A stretch of 64,000 nucleotides of DNA, taken from Siphonodentalium dalli (Eukaryota > Mollusca > Scaphopoda > Gadilida > Siphonodentaliidae). Position 1 is the stretch's first letter. The number at the start of each line of letters is the position of its first letter. Positions 21,361-32,792 of this stretch are shown here, piece by piece. The stretch covers positions 263,107,863-263,171,862 of the forward strand of contig CP136064.1 in the NCBI GenBank assembly GCA_032622095.1. The letters run 5' to 3'. Below the pieces are notes generated by a model, which was not told where the DNA came from, did no database searches, and saw only the letters and a list, made by a program, of their open reading frames with translations. The position numbers and the translations under genes were made by a program.

Positions 21361-24300
21361 TATTTTGTTAAAGGATTGTGATCCTGAATAATACAACTGA
21401 GCACTATCGGAAAGCCCTCACAAGTTCCCATAACTATCGCGTAATAAATAAGGCGAAAAATAAATAAATAATACCTCCACACCTCACCTCCTATAGCCCC
21501 ACTGCTGTATGATGCAAACGCGGTTGGCGTCACATTTATGGAGAACCTTCTGCGGAACTTCAGCCAAAATTCGTTTGACGGGGAAGTTGTCTGATCAAAT
21601 TTGTATCTTGTCAACTCCCACAATTAGGGTCAGAGAAACTATCTCCACACTCAGTGATATCTCGAACTCATTAATACAGTGTATATTTGTAAGTTTTGCT
21701 GGAAACCCGATACCGTAATTTTAACTGGCAAAACGACAACCGATAACAAAAACACACACACTATAATGATGCAGTATAGTACCCTATTCGAAATTCTTAT
21801 AAGTAGTAATTCATTCTGCGAAAGGTGTCACATTAGTTGTCAGTTCGGTACGATTGTCTATATCATAACTACGCTCCAGCAGCAGGGGTGGGGCAAGGGG
21901 ATGGGCAGGCGGCTACATCCCCTGTCGGGGAGGGTTACCCCCCCCCCCCCATCTTCAGTGGTCAGTCCGGTAGCTTCCTTGATTGTATCAGTCACTCGTC
22001 GCCTTGTACTACGCTCTACTCGTATACTCGTGATAGCTTCAAAATTATTAGCTGGCAGATGCAAATAAATTTGTTTGATTACATTCCTATATGTGCGAGT
22101 TGTTTTATCGAGTGACTATAAACAAGCCCAAAAACGGCAAGTCATAAATAGAAATTACCTACAATTTTTGTTTGAATACCGAAATATCTCATGAATTTCT
22201 TGAAAGAAATATCGAATTTTCACCAATCTGCAATACATCGGGCATTGCGCAACAACAGCTATTCAACCTGCTGTACACCAAGTTATCAACAGTTCACAAT
22301 GGGAAGAACAGACAAAACTTTTACGGAATTCTCTATTCACGAAATGATGGACTTGATAAAGCAGCTGTCACAAAGTTCGGTCGAATGTATAATAAATCTA
22401 AAACCTAAACAAAAAATTGACATTCAAATTTAAGTTCATGATTTCCAGAAAGAATCAACGAACGACCGACATTTCGATCGCAAGGAAAATATTTAACAGT
22501 GATGAAGAAACAATTTTTATTGTTTTAAACGGCCCGTTCAGGGCCACTTAAATTTCACTAAAGATATACTCTAAGCCATATATAGTTTCATAATGGGGGG
22601 AAACACTTTGACAATAGGGTGTGGATGAAAAAATATTCCATGTGAAAAACAGTGGGTTATTTTGATTTGATCGTTGTTGAAAGCAATGTTCCATTATTTT
22701 TTGTGTGGACTTTCGATCCAAGTTCAAGAGCATGGGCAAATCGTGTGTATTTTTTCACTTTTCGATAGCAACGTTCGAATATTATTTACGATAATTTGTG
22801 TTGCCCTGAAAAGTGCCGTTTTTATCTCAAAAGAAGCTGCAAGATTTATTCTGGTTCGAATAAGTCTGAACGCGATTCGCAGATCGACGCAATCAAATGG
22901 CACAACTGCATGGCGGAACTGTTTCAATATTCCAGTTTGGCATGAACTCATGAGCCCTCTCGTCCGAGAATAATATGATGGGCTGCTGCAGCATGGTACT
23001 TGTCAGTCATAGCATTAGTCGGGATGTACCAAGTAATTTGGTATATCTGAAACATCACTGTGACACCCTTCTGAAACTGTGTATGTTTTCTGTCGGCAAC
23101 CCGACTGTATATCTGAAGATGTCAAAACGTCGCCAAACTCAGTGCTCGCCAGGCCATGTGTTGCTCGTCGACAAATACACCCTTTGACAGTAAGCCTTGT
23201 TCCGTGAAATATTAGTAAAGACTTTCGTAATCCATTATGGACAGAATGGCAATTAGAAATGTGAATTGATTTTTATATGAATTGCGCGGGGGGCCGCTGA
23301 CGACGTAATGGCGTCTCATCCCAAAAATTATCTGAACGTCAAATCAGCTGTCTTTCTTTTGTAAAAAGGATTGACCATAACACCATCCGAAGTGTAACAA
23401 ATTTATTCAGATATAGTTTATAACTATACACTTCACCATTTTCTACGTGAATATCGATGTGCAGGTCGGTACAATTCGGTGCTATGCTATACACCGATTT
23501 TTTTTAGCGACTTGCATATCGGTCATATCGAATAACATAGTAATTGGGGTAATTATTTTCGACACAAAAGTACCACAGTTCGCGAATGAACCAAGTTTCT
23601 TGACTTCTAAGGAGAGTGTGATAGGCGATGGACGTTCCCCTTCTCCGGACAAATTGAATTAGTTTTTGTTTGTTATGAAAATTAAATATTAACTTGTAAA
23701 TTTAAATATTGAAAAACTAATATCCGCCAGGGTTCGCCGACTCAACCCACCAAATTCAGTTGAATTAGCTCCCAGGATCTGGGAGAGAAATCACGAACAG
23801 ACAGATCGTTACCCTTGTCAATTGAAGGGTCAAGTAAGTACATGTACCCCTATTACAAGTGTTCTTTCGCATTCCTAATGCCACAGTATTATTTGAGAAG
23901 TCATCTATTTCACTAACAACACTATAAAGTTTGTCTGACTGTCATTCTCTCCAATGTCTCTTGTGTATGAAATGAGATATTATCTTGTATGATAGTGTTT
24001 GACAAACAAATAACAGAAACAGCTGGATACTGTATATTTGTGTCATTCATTTCAATATAAATTAGATAAATTCCCATGTGCTGTGGTACAGGCAGTGTTA
24101 TAATATTATGTTTATATAGGCTATTAACTCCTTTTTATATGTGACAATGATGTGTCTTACTTATTATGATGATGATTTCAAGGAACAATTATCAGATGTG
24201 CCATGTTGATAACCTTCCCTAAATTCACTTCAACTTCTATAATATGCCATTTGAAATTACTAGATCAATTGATCTCATAGATTGGTATTTACATTTGGTT

Positions 24301-24386
24301 CAAATAGGGAGAGATAGGTTATTTATCACTCCCGCACCCACCATATCTATGCTATATTTGGTACTTATATATATATATATATATTC
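21361..24386. other. Long non-coding stretch, no recognised gene
   Basis: Several frames of 60-130 residues (21679-22068, 22172-22433, 22674-22973 and antisense 22724-22951) were read. None shows a known domain, and none has both convincing splice borders and a good composition. A poly-C run occurs at 21940-21950. (AT)n spans 24367-24384. A host exon could hide here, but I cannot support one. Confidence 0.35.
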
Positions 24387-24662
24387 CTATATTTCATTTA
24401 TTAATTTTGATACATACCGGTAATAATTTTTGAAATACATGTATATACCGGTATTATCAGTAAGGTTTTGATAAATTTCCAACAGTTGGAGATCTTGAAG
24501 AACCCGTTGTAATTTAGCTTGATCCAGTTGGGGGGTAATGGGAAATGATCTATTGTTGGTGGGATGTGCAGTTAGAAATTTCAAGTTGCCTTCGCATCGT
24601 TCAATGAAGACCATCGACCCGTGTCCCAGTTTAGAACTACTTGTTTTAAAGTGATTTGACAA
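24387..24662 (-). other. Possible minus-strand exon, unidentified protein
   Basis: The minus-strand frame reads HGSMVFIERCEGNLKFLTAH, then PITPQLDQAKLQRVLQDLQL and LEIYQNLTDNTG, after which a GT (in ACCGGTATAT) could be a splice donor near 24453. The Leu/Gln-rich helical segment has protein-like composition, unlike its surroundings. I do not recognise the family. It could also be an exon of an unknown transposon protein. The first half lies in a local duplication (24597-24775). Confidence 0.3.
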
Positions 24663-24775
24663 GTACTTACTACTGTAGTGGACACCCCATGCCCCCCCCC
24701 CCGTCGTTCAACGAAGACCCTCTACATGTGTCCATGTTTAGAACTACTTATATTTAAGTGAGTTGACAAGTACTG
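24597..24775 (-). repeat. Local tandem duplication, about 70 bp units
   Basis: On the minus strand AGTACTTGTCAA(A/C)TCACTT, AAGTAGTTCTAAAC and GGTCTTC(A/G)TTGAACGA occur twice, around 24711-24775 and 24597-24665. A poly-C run (24692-24701) separates them. Confidence 0.8.
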
Positions 24776-24838
24776 ACTATATGAGTCTTCAAAGTCCCAG
24801 TCGTTTCCGTCTTTACAGTCTGGTGGGCGACCCCACAG

Positions 24839-25175
24839 TCATTGACTGTCTTGTTTAACGAAATTACGAACATCTTGGGCTAAGAGAGGGTTAATGTCAT
24901 GATATACCCATGAATCGACGACCTTTACAAATATAAATACCTTTGAGCACTGACACTCATTCTTAAGTATATATATATGGTGTTTCTTATTCGGGAATCT
25001 CTCAACGTCACGTTTCGGAATGTTAAAGGCTCTTATTAATATTGAATGAGAAGAGCACCTTTTGTGAAATGCATTAGTTATATCAACTAACATGTCTAAA
25101 AAGTTATCAAACAACGACAACGACTTTATCGCCACACCATCAACCCACCTGAAGCGACAGATACCGCCGACCTGC
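24839..25175 (-). other. Possible minus-strand exon, unidentified protein
   Basis: The minus frame is open from about 25175 to a stop at 24839: QQVGGICRFRWVDGVAIKSL, then FDNFLDMLVDITNAFHKRC, IPKRDVERFPNKKHHIYILK, NECQCSKVFIFVKVVDSWVY and DINPLLAQDVRNFVKQDSQ-stop. The composition (Asp, Phe, Val and Cys, with low Lys/Asn bias) is strongly protein-like and unlike random AT-rich DNA. I do not recognise the family. It lies upstream of the 24387-24662 block on the same strand, so the two could be exons of one host gene or one element. Confidence 0.35.
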
Positions 25176-25195
25176 TGAATCTGAAGCTCTTAAGT

Positions 25196-25219
25196 ATATG
25201 TGACCCGCGGGTCACATAT
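25196..25219. repeat. Perfect 24-bp palindrome matching family-D outer ends
   Basis: ATATGTGACCCG followed by its exact inverse CGGGTCACATAT. These 12 bases are the outermost terminus of the element at 47503-47964 (TGTGACCCGCC). Here the two ends lie head to head with nothing between, in a TA-rich context. Confidence 0.8.
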
Positions 25220-26149
25220 TACTGTATAATTAATTAGACCTGGCATACATTTACGACCGCCCTCTTATTTTCGTTGGATTTGTTTATTTGTTTTAGTGTT
25301 ATTCTTTTTATTCCACATACGCCGTCAGAATGAACTTTTCATCTGGTCTAATTATAGGTTAAAATTGCGCTTGAAAATGGCATCGCATGATCTGCACCGC
25401 AATCAGGACGAAATTATAATTATAACAGACAACATAATTCCGGGATTCAAAAATAACGGGGTCAACACTATAAAATTTCTACACGTGTAACTTACAAGAT
25501 AGTATAATTTAGAGTACTAAAACATCGGCAATACTACTTGTTTTTTTATTAGCAATACTTTATCTTCGCACACTATCAATAGAAATGGCCAAACGTTATA
25601 AACCACTGACAGTTTACCGTCTGGTCGGGATGATATATATTGTTTTTCATTCCATATTTTATTGAACATCCCAAACATTAACAAAGTATAGGGGGGTCGC
25701 CACGTCCCAGATCAAAAAGCTTGCAAACAAATGGCAGATACATTTCCCGTGTTACTGAATTGCTGAATCATATATATGTACTCGTTGTTGATAATTTGCT
25801 CGAGCGATTATCAATATGCGGTATATATCTGAGCATAAAGCAATGGGTGGTTACGAATATGATCGAACGCTTCGATAAGGTATTAATTATCGTGTTTAAT
25901 TGTGCGTGGGAAGTGAAAGCTTACTTAGCTTAGATTGACACTAATAGATTGCGTCCATTCACAATTTTCGTTCCCGATTTGAACCATGCATTCGACCTCA
26001 GATGGCTTATTTCGAAAGATAGTTGTAGTGAAGATTACACGGTTACTCATGGTTCGCTAAACAATAAGATTGATTTATTGGGGTTTAATGTCGCTTTCAG
26101 CAACAAGGCCATATCACGACATTGCCAGTTTTAGTGGTGGAGGAAATCC
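25220..26149. other. Non-coding, no recognised feature
   Basis: Short frames at 25296, 25721 and 25949 show no domain. Nothing supportable. Confidence 0.35.
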
Positions 26150-26373
26150 GCACAATTACAGTTAATCTAACAGTGATTTCAATGGCTGATGAACTCGTCG
26201 TTCATGTGCGGCAAACCACCGGCCATCGGCGATTAACTGACAACTCCACCAGATAACGATTTCGAGTTTCAAAGTCCACGATGAAAACATGTGGATTTGA
26301 ACCCTTATCACCGGTGCTGGAGGGCAAAACGGCTTGGAGTTGTACCACTAACCGATTGAGCCACCGATGCCCC
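26150..26373 (-). mobile_element. tRNA-derived SINE (minus strand)
   Basis: Reading the minus strand from 26373: GGGGCATCGGTGGCTCAATC-GGTTAGTGG has a box-A-like TGGCTCAATCGG, and about 70 bases from the start lies a box-B-like GGTTCAAATCC (26293-26303). The spacing fits a tRNA head, but the acceptor stem does not pair, so this is a SINE and not a working tRNA gene. The 3' limit is uncertain; I place it near 26150. Confidence 0.6.
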
Positions 26374-26610
26374 TACCGCAAAACAATCAGACCCCATCAT
26401 GGACCCAATACATGTAATAAAAGTAAACAAATGGTTGAGCCGAATCAACGTTAACTACAGACCCACATAATATGTACCAGTATGAGTGTATGTTAACACA
26501 GACTGTATGGCTGGATTCGTCATCAACAGGTTAAACCTGGTTTAAACCTACAATGACGCGGTCCAGCCAAACCGGGTCTAAGTGGGCGTTTGTGGTCGTT
26601 CAGTGGCTAG

Positions 26611-27201
26611 CAGTGGCCGGAGGCCGTGTGGGGGTAGGGTCGCAAATGTCATTAAATGAATTTGTCAGCATCATATAACACCACGTAAAGTCCCCGTTAA
26701 TCTCGAGATTTTAACGGTAACTCCCAGCTGTAAATCCCAAAAACATTCTCACGCACCCTTCCCGGACCCTCCCCCAATTGAAATTTCGAACACAATAGGA
26801 ACGCTTCAGTGTATGCCAGTCTAGATTCTAGGATTAGCGATTTTCTTGTATAGTTTTCACTATTTTCTCACCCCGTACCGAACAACCATGGACAGCCCGG
26901 TGTGTCCTGGTCTCTTGTCCGTAGCCGTGTGCATTTGTCTGGAGTTAGACCGCTAGCCTAGATGTTAGAATTTATGCAATTTTTCCAGCTGATTTTTCAG
27001 GTAAAAATGGTCTCATACCGGGAATATATATAACCATGGTTTATGATTATATAGGATGTTAGGCCACAGGGGGGGGGTGCAGTTGGAATTTCCCAAGGTG
27101 GACACACTGTTCCTGAATAGATTCTGATTCAAGGGGGGGGTGCAGATGGGCCGGTATTATATTAATTTCCCGGGCCAGTTTTTTGGCCCAGTCCGCCTCT
27201 G
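26611..27201. mobile_element. hAT-like non-autonomous element, copy 2, left end lost
   Basis: 26650-27201 matches 16981-17527 in order (AACACCACGTAAAG, TCTCGAGATTTTAACGGTAA, GTGTGTCCTGGTCTCTTGTC, GGGCCGGTATTATATTAATT) and ends GGCCCAGTCCGCCTCTG. The left end is reduced to CAGTGGCCGGAGGCCG, and no 8-bp duplication is visible. It carries GTACCGAACAACCATGGACA, which copy 1 lacks. Confidence 0.75.
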
Positions 27202-28703
27202 GTCACGCCCTGAATTATCGCGAACAAAACACGCGCACGCTATTGCGAGAATGAATCAATTACATTTGACATAATAATACTATATATATATCTGCAAGCC
27301 ATCACTATCACCTTATGGCACGCCAAAAGTCGGTATTATGTACAGCTCCACCCAAGTAAACCGCGGTCCAGAAGAGACGGATTCGTCATTTCAGACAAGC
27401 CTCCTTAAACGGGGTTTAGCTGGGCCGTCGAATTATATGGTTTAGCTGCCGGTTTAAGGTTATAAAACGCATTAAAACTATCGCACTATAGACAAAAAAA
27501 CACTTATCCCCACATTACAGGTATGAGTGTTTCTCGCTTATAAATGTCCAATAAAAATGATGAGCTCATTGTCCCAATTATCGATTTATGCTCTCGATAG
27601 AACGCAGCGGTCTGCATTAGGCAAGTACGATTATTGCTGGTAATTCGTTATGTGACATGCGCTTAAGCATGGCATATAGTCAGCAATCTGCAACTGATGA
27701 TGATCTTATCAAAACATTTTGGCATCTTTTTAACTCATTTGGGAGTAATTTTCAAAAATTTATAAATTCTACTTTTGGCATTAAAAGAAATCTTTTTTTT
27801 TGTCGTGTACCTTCTAAAACTATTTTCAAAATTCCAATAAACCGCTCCAGGATCCAGCTTCCACCTCAAAATTCATGTCATCAGAACGAGGAGCAATTTG
27901 TCTGCGAGAAATTGGGACCTTGGTCATCATCATATTTAGCCTCGAATCTTCTTTAATATGCCTAGCAGACAACCTCCCCTTTCTTTTGACATCCATATAT
28001 TTATGTACCACCTTCATTATGTGGGGACATTATATGACGGATCGGTTGTAAGCCATTCTTTCTTTCACTCTACTTATGTTGACAAACGGAAAGACTGCAA
28101 GGTCCGTCAGCCAGTGCGCGATTCTGACTTGTTATTGTCATTCCAGACGGCTAGGTGTGATTTTCGTTGACGCGGGAAGATGTGTTACCTTGTCAGGCAC
28201 CCACTTACATGTACTGGTTAACCTATAAAAGGATAGAACGCGGCGGTCTGCATTAGGCAAGTACGGCAAGACACTGCTTCTACCCATAGGCCTGGCTGGA
28301 CCAGGTTTAAACCAGAGATGACGAATGCGTCACTTAGGCTGCGGTATGGGTGTAACCCTTTAAGTGCCAAGTCCGATTTTTGTATCAACCCATATTTCCT
28401 TGATTTATTGATTATAATAATGTGATACATTGATGGAAAGAGCTCTAAACCACAGATTTAGCTGTCAAACAATGGTTTAAAACTAGATTTAGGTAGACCA
28501 GGTTTCAACCGGACAACATGTCGAACCTGCAGCTTCGTGATAGCATCACAAATTGTTATATAATTGTCCATTATAATGTCTGTGGTCCATAGGAGTAAAA
28601 CAAACTATAGTTGGAACCAATTCAGTAACGTGTCAAGATTGATTCTGATCAATCAATCTTCATTGGGGTTATCATCCGAAAACCATGAAACCAAGTCTTA
28701 GTT
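27202..28703. other. Non-coding stretch with short direct repeats
   Basis: GCGGTCTGCATTAGGCAAGT occurs at 27607 and again at 28241, about 634 bases apart. Palindromic GGTTTAAACC-like words recur at 26540, 28300 and 28480. A 99-residue frame at 27657-27956 has no recognised domain. Confidence 0.4.
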
Positions 28704-28705
28704 TA

Positions 28706-29142
28706 GTGTGCCTGTCATTTGCGGAATGAGGTCCCCAGAGGGTGAATTTAGTGACGCTATCCCGCATAGTGGGCTAGCATCACTAAATTCACCCTCTGTA
28801 TGGGGACCTCATTCTGCTTAGGCCTCATCTTCTCTGGACAGTTTCTTTATTATCAAATTTCCAAATAGAGACTTCTTCACATCGATTATATTTCTTTTTC
28901 AGTTACTTTCTCTATATCCCCAAATTGGCAGGCGACACATTGCATAATCGAGGTTCCCAGTGGGTGTACATCACAATATTCACCATTTGGGAACTTCAAT
29001 CTGAGTCTATGTCTCCTATAGCAGATGAGGCCATGCAGAATGAGGTTCCCAGAGGTTAAATTTATTGATGCTAGCCCGCTGTGAGTGATAGCGTCACTAA
29101 ATTCGCCCTCTGGGGACCTCATTCTGCAAATGACAGGCACAC
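28706..29142. mobile_element. Hairpin-capped MITE, family J, copy 1
   Basis: The ends GTGTGCCTGTCATTTGC and GCAAATGACAGGCACAC are flanked by TA (28704-28705 and 29143-29144). Just inside each end a ~90-base hairpin is built from GAATGAGGTCCCCAGAGGGT and its inverse, around GGGCTAGC. The spacer also has a GATGAGGCC / GGCCTCATC pair. So the element folds at two scales. Family partner at 43549. Confidence 0.8.
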
Positions 29143-30069
29143 TAACCTCAGGCTTGATGAAAACTAAAATTTACAAATAACTCAAAAAAACATCATGACA
29201 CAAATCCCGGATTCGAGCACAGCTTGCGTTTGGATGCAATTCAGCCACGCATTACGTTTGGTGATGATCATTTTGATATAATCATCCAGAAGCCGAACAA
29301 TTTTCTTAACTCTGGTCAAAATGGGCGGCCGGGACAATAATTTAACTTGACTTATATTATGTGGTGGGGAACATACTTACATACTAAATTTCATTTCATT
29401 CATTTAGCAGAACTAAATTAATCGTCTGTTGACAACTGAACGGACGGACGGATCAAACACAACATACGACTGTATAACACAAATTAACAAATTTTACATA
29501 ATGAACTACAGCTGATAAGAATTACGAAAAGAGTTACTACGTCATTAGAACATATATATTTATTGAAGTTCGACCAGGAGCGTATGGCAGTGTAAGAGTT
29601 AATGACACAGTCCAGTTTGTTTTGCAATTGGTTTACTTGGATCAAGTCCATGTATGCCAGAGTGGTCACTCGCTGCGCTAAGCGCGTGTGAGTCTTTTCG
29701 CACGGCTGATTTCGTATCGACTTTAGAAGCTTCGGATTTTGTAGTTTATACCCCCCCCCCCCCCCACCCACCCGCAACATAACTATACAGAATATGCACC
29801 AAAGAGCTGAAGAGTTGTAAAATTATATAAAGTTTCGAAATGTATTATTATTGAATTGTTGGTGAACGATCTATATCTACACATCCCGATTTGCATTAAA
29901 GTTCATATATTTCGTACCATACATTCTTTGTCGTTATTCCATAAATAATTTATGTTCGGTCGAGCCCGGCGAGTTAGAACATAAGTGATGTTTCCATCAA
30001 TTGTCGTTTTGCCATATCCGTTATTACGATTACGGGTTCAAGAAGCCACGCATGGGCACGCGAGCTCTG
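29143..30069. other. Non-coding; simple repeats
   Basis: It contains ACGGACGGACGGA (about 29440-29452), a poly-C run at 29751-29764 and an ACTCACTGCGCTAAGCGCG-like short palindrome near 29670. No exon recognised. Confidence 0.4.
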
Positions 30070-30450
30070 TGTACCACCATCGAGCCTACCAGTAACACTG
30101 ACTATGAGTGAAAACAAAACCATTAAAGTGATGTGAAACACTCCACTGAGGTGGTTTGAACAACGAATCATGCCAAAATTAGTTACCTTCATAAATTTGA
30201 TATCAAAATAGGCAGATAAACTAATTATATGCAGTGACTATTTTAGAGGAATCATTACCGTAAAGTTTATGCTCAATAATGCGTCCCGAATAAATATTTA
30301 CATTCGTGCTTAGTTATAACGTTTTGTTATGAAATAGTACTGTCGAGTACCTTAGTTGATTGCTATATTGTTCCAATGGATATAGGCTTTGGATTTATCA
30401 ATTTTATTTATTGAAGTAAGTCCATAATATGTCTTTAAGTACAAACTAAT
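30070..30450 (-). repeat. Dispersed repeat, copy 2 (partner at 2476-2900)
   Basis: The minus strand reads TTAAAGACATATTATGGACT, TGTAAATATTTATTCGGGAC and GGAGTGTTTCACATCACTTT in the same order as 2476-2900. Confidence 0.55.
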
Positions 30451-30619
30451 CATAGCGAACATAAACATATCACCTTCATACTGAGAATGCCAAGAAGTTT
30501 GAATGGTACTATTTTCTCACAAGCGGATTCGTATTCGACAATTATGTGAAAAGGTTTTTGGAACGTACGAAACAATTTACGACTGTACTATAAGCTGAAT
30601 TCGGAATTCTCTGCAAATT

Positions 30620-30720
30620 TAATTCCACTTGGTGGTTTGCGCTCCATACTACATCTATTAATATTCGCTTTTGAATTTTCCCCGGTATCGAAATAGGTGG
30701 ATATCTATTTTAACTACCTC
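30620..30720 (+). repeat. Dispersed repeat, copy 2 (partner at 7278-7375)
   Basis: GGTTTGCGCTCCATACTACA, ATTCGCTTTTGAATTT and CCCCGGTAT parallel the copy at 7278. Confidence 0.5.
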
Positions 30721-30779
30721 ACCGAACAGTTAGTGGCCTCACGCGATCGGTTTCCGATATAAGACCCCTATTTACTTTT

Positions 30780-31505
30780 AAATCATGGCACCATGAGGTT
30801 TTATATGATGAAATGCCTTGCAGAACATACCGTGCAAACTTGCCAGCGTATAAACGTACCCTAAATGATGTTGGCAGGTCAACATTGATAAAGAGACGAG
30901 AGATCCATGAGTTGCAAGCAGTGTACAAAATAGTAAATGATAATGCCCCCGAGTACAGAAAAATCTGCTAACACCTGGAACATCTGAAGTATCTGGATAT
31001 AGCTTGAGAAAACATGGAAATTTATATTCATATTTTTGTAAAACTGAACACTACCAAAACAAATCTTCTCCGCTACCTTAAAATTTTGGAATGACATACC
31101 CACAGAAATAAAAAAATGCCCAAATTATCGCAGATTTCAAATTGTATCGCGACGTAATAGATCCAGTGGTAAAACCACCACCATATATCTATAGTCGAGT
31201 CATATAAAGCTTAACGTTATCCATGCCAAGTTGCGGAACAAATTCGGTGACCTGCGTTCTGGTATGTTTTAAAATTAGATCTCTGACAGCCCCCGATGCC
31301 ATTGTGGAAATTCAAGCAAAGATTCTTACCACCTCTGGGGGTGTCCCCTATTACTTGCCGAACGAATGGAAATGTGTCAAAATTATGTCAAGAAGGACTG
31401 ATTATTACACATAGAAACGATATACTTTTCGGAATTCCCGACACCTCAATTAGAAGAAATACAATTTTCTTCAAGACAGTCCATCGATTTATAACTGCGA
31501 CATAA
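30780..31505 (+). pseudogene. LINE ORF2 C-terminal remnant (Jockey/CR1-like)
   Basis: Frames along the plus strand give GRSTLIKRREIHELQAVYKI-VNDNAPEY, SGYSLRKHGNLYSYFCKTEH, then LRNKFGDLRSG, ISDSPRCHCGNSSKDSYHLW and ERMEMCQN. This is the usual order of the LINE C-terminal domain, ending in a Cys/His knuckle. Multiple frame changes make it dead. Its 5' half is missing. It is a separate insertion from the one at 8920. Confidence 0.75.
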
Positions 31506-31783
31506 CGATTCGAAGTCGGATAGATCAAAGTATTTTATAATATATAACCCAAACACACTCCTTGTGAATGCAAATATATTTAATCTATATATGATCTTGT
31601 TTTTACGCCATTTTGTTATATAAAGTATGAATCCAATTATTGTAAACCGGGAGGGGGCTGAGTGAGTTTCTGTAACTTGTCCCCAATCTCTTTTGCATCA
31701 TGATTAAAATGCAAATAAAATATACTTAAAGAAAAACATCTATAACATACATCCGTTTTATTAATTCGCATTAATAATGATAA
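31506..31783. other. Non-coding, no recognised feature
   Basis: AT-rich and ends in an (AAT/GAT)-rich stretch just before the 1-kb dimer; possibly a 3' tail on the minus strand. Confidence 0.35.
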
Positions 31784-32792
31784 TAATAACTAGAATGCAC
31801 TCAGAGAGATGCCAACATGCGCAAAAATGTAATAAACAATAATTAAAAAAATAATTTCACTGTATTTTACTTAATTTATTTTATTTAATTTAATGTTAGC
31901 AAAAAAAGACATTTACCATTTCTCATTTCATCACAGATAAAAGGCAAATTACTATATTAATCATTTAAGTAATTAAAACCAATTCCATGTTGCGAAAGGA
32001 TGAGACTTTAATATCGATTACATTTTTTTGCAGCGGCATATTTTGATTTTCATTTTCCGATAGTCAAAGTTGACCAAAGGAGCAATTATAAGAAATAATT
32101 AATACTATTTGTGTAAATATTGATAGCAGCCAATATGCAACAATAAATATCAATAATTAATCAATAATTAATCAACAACGATCATTTTATGTAATAATAA
32201 ACTCTTCAAACGGTGTTTGTGTCAACAAATGCGTTTTGTTTTGTGTTACGTCATTCGTCGTATTTGACACGGAACTCAGCTGAAGGTTAGGCTATTCAGC
32301 CTATTGTGTCGAATTACGAAATCGCGTTTTGAATGTCTCTCTTTTCCCGCACGAGAAAAAGAGGTCTTCGCACGAACCAATATGATAAAACTTCCCAAGT
32401 ATAAGTAAAAATACCCAAATTAAGCAGTCTATGTAGGTCCCGAAGGAGTCTATAGACTCTTTGATGTAGAGTTCTGATGGAGAAAATGTAGGTCGATCTA
32501 TTTTTGTCATAACTCTGACGTATTTTGACCTGGGAGAAAAAATCGAAATCGAGGCTCACAACGAGCATGCCAGTTTTAAATATAGAAACAGGGAATCCTG
32601 ACAAATGGCGATATCGGCGACAAACAAATAATCGAAAACAACACATAAAATAAACATAGCAAAAACGCGGCACAGTAAAAATGTCAGAACGCCACGAGGT
32701 TTTACGTCGTTTTTGGTGACGTCATGGAGTGGGACACCAACCTACGAATCTGTCTGATCGCCATACTGTTGCGCGAGCGCACGTAATAACTA
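31784..32792 (-). mobile_element. 1-kb element K, copy 1 of a direct dimer
   Basis: Bounded by TAATAACTA at 31784-31792 and 32784-32792, exactly 1000 bases apart. The plus strand starts GAATGCACTCAGAGAGATGC and ends TTGCGCGAGCGCACG with a TGCGC/GCGCA hairpin. A minus-strand frame (32314-32673, 119 residues, starting MPRFCYVYFMCCFRLF) is conserved in copy 2. Class uncertain: the terminal hairpin followed by CTAG/CTAA resembles a Helitron 3' end, while 9-bp flanking repeats and an AT-rich tail resemble a retroposon. Confidence 0.65.

Noticed and set aside
21679-22068. 129-residue frame ending in a Pro/Arg-rich part
   Set aside because: Crosses a poly-C run, shows no domain, and overlapping frames look equally good.
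26293-26373. Possible functional tRNA gene on the minus strand
   Set aside because: Box A and box B are present, but the acceptor stem does not pair. A tRNA-derived SINE fits better.
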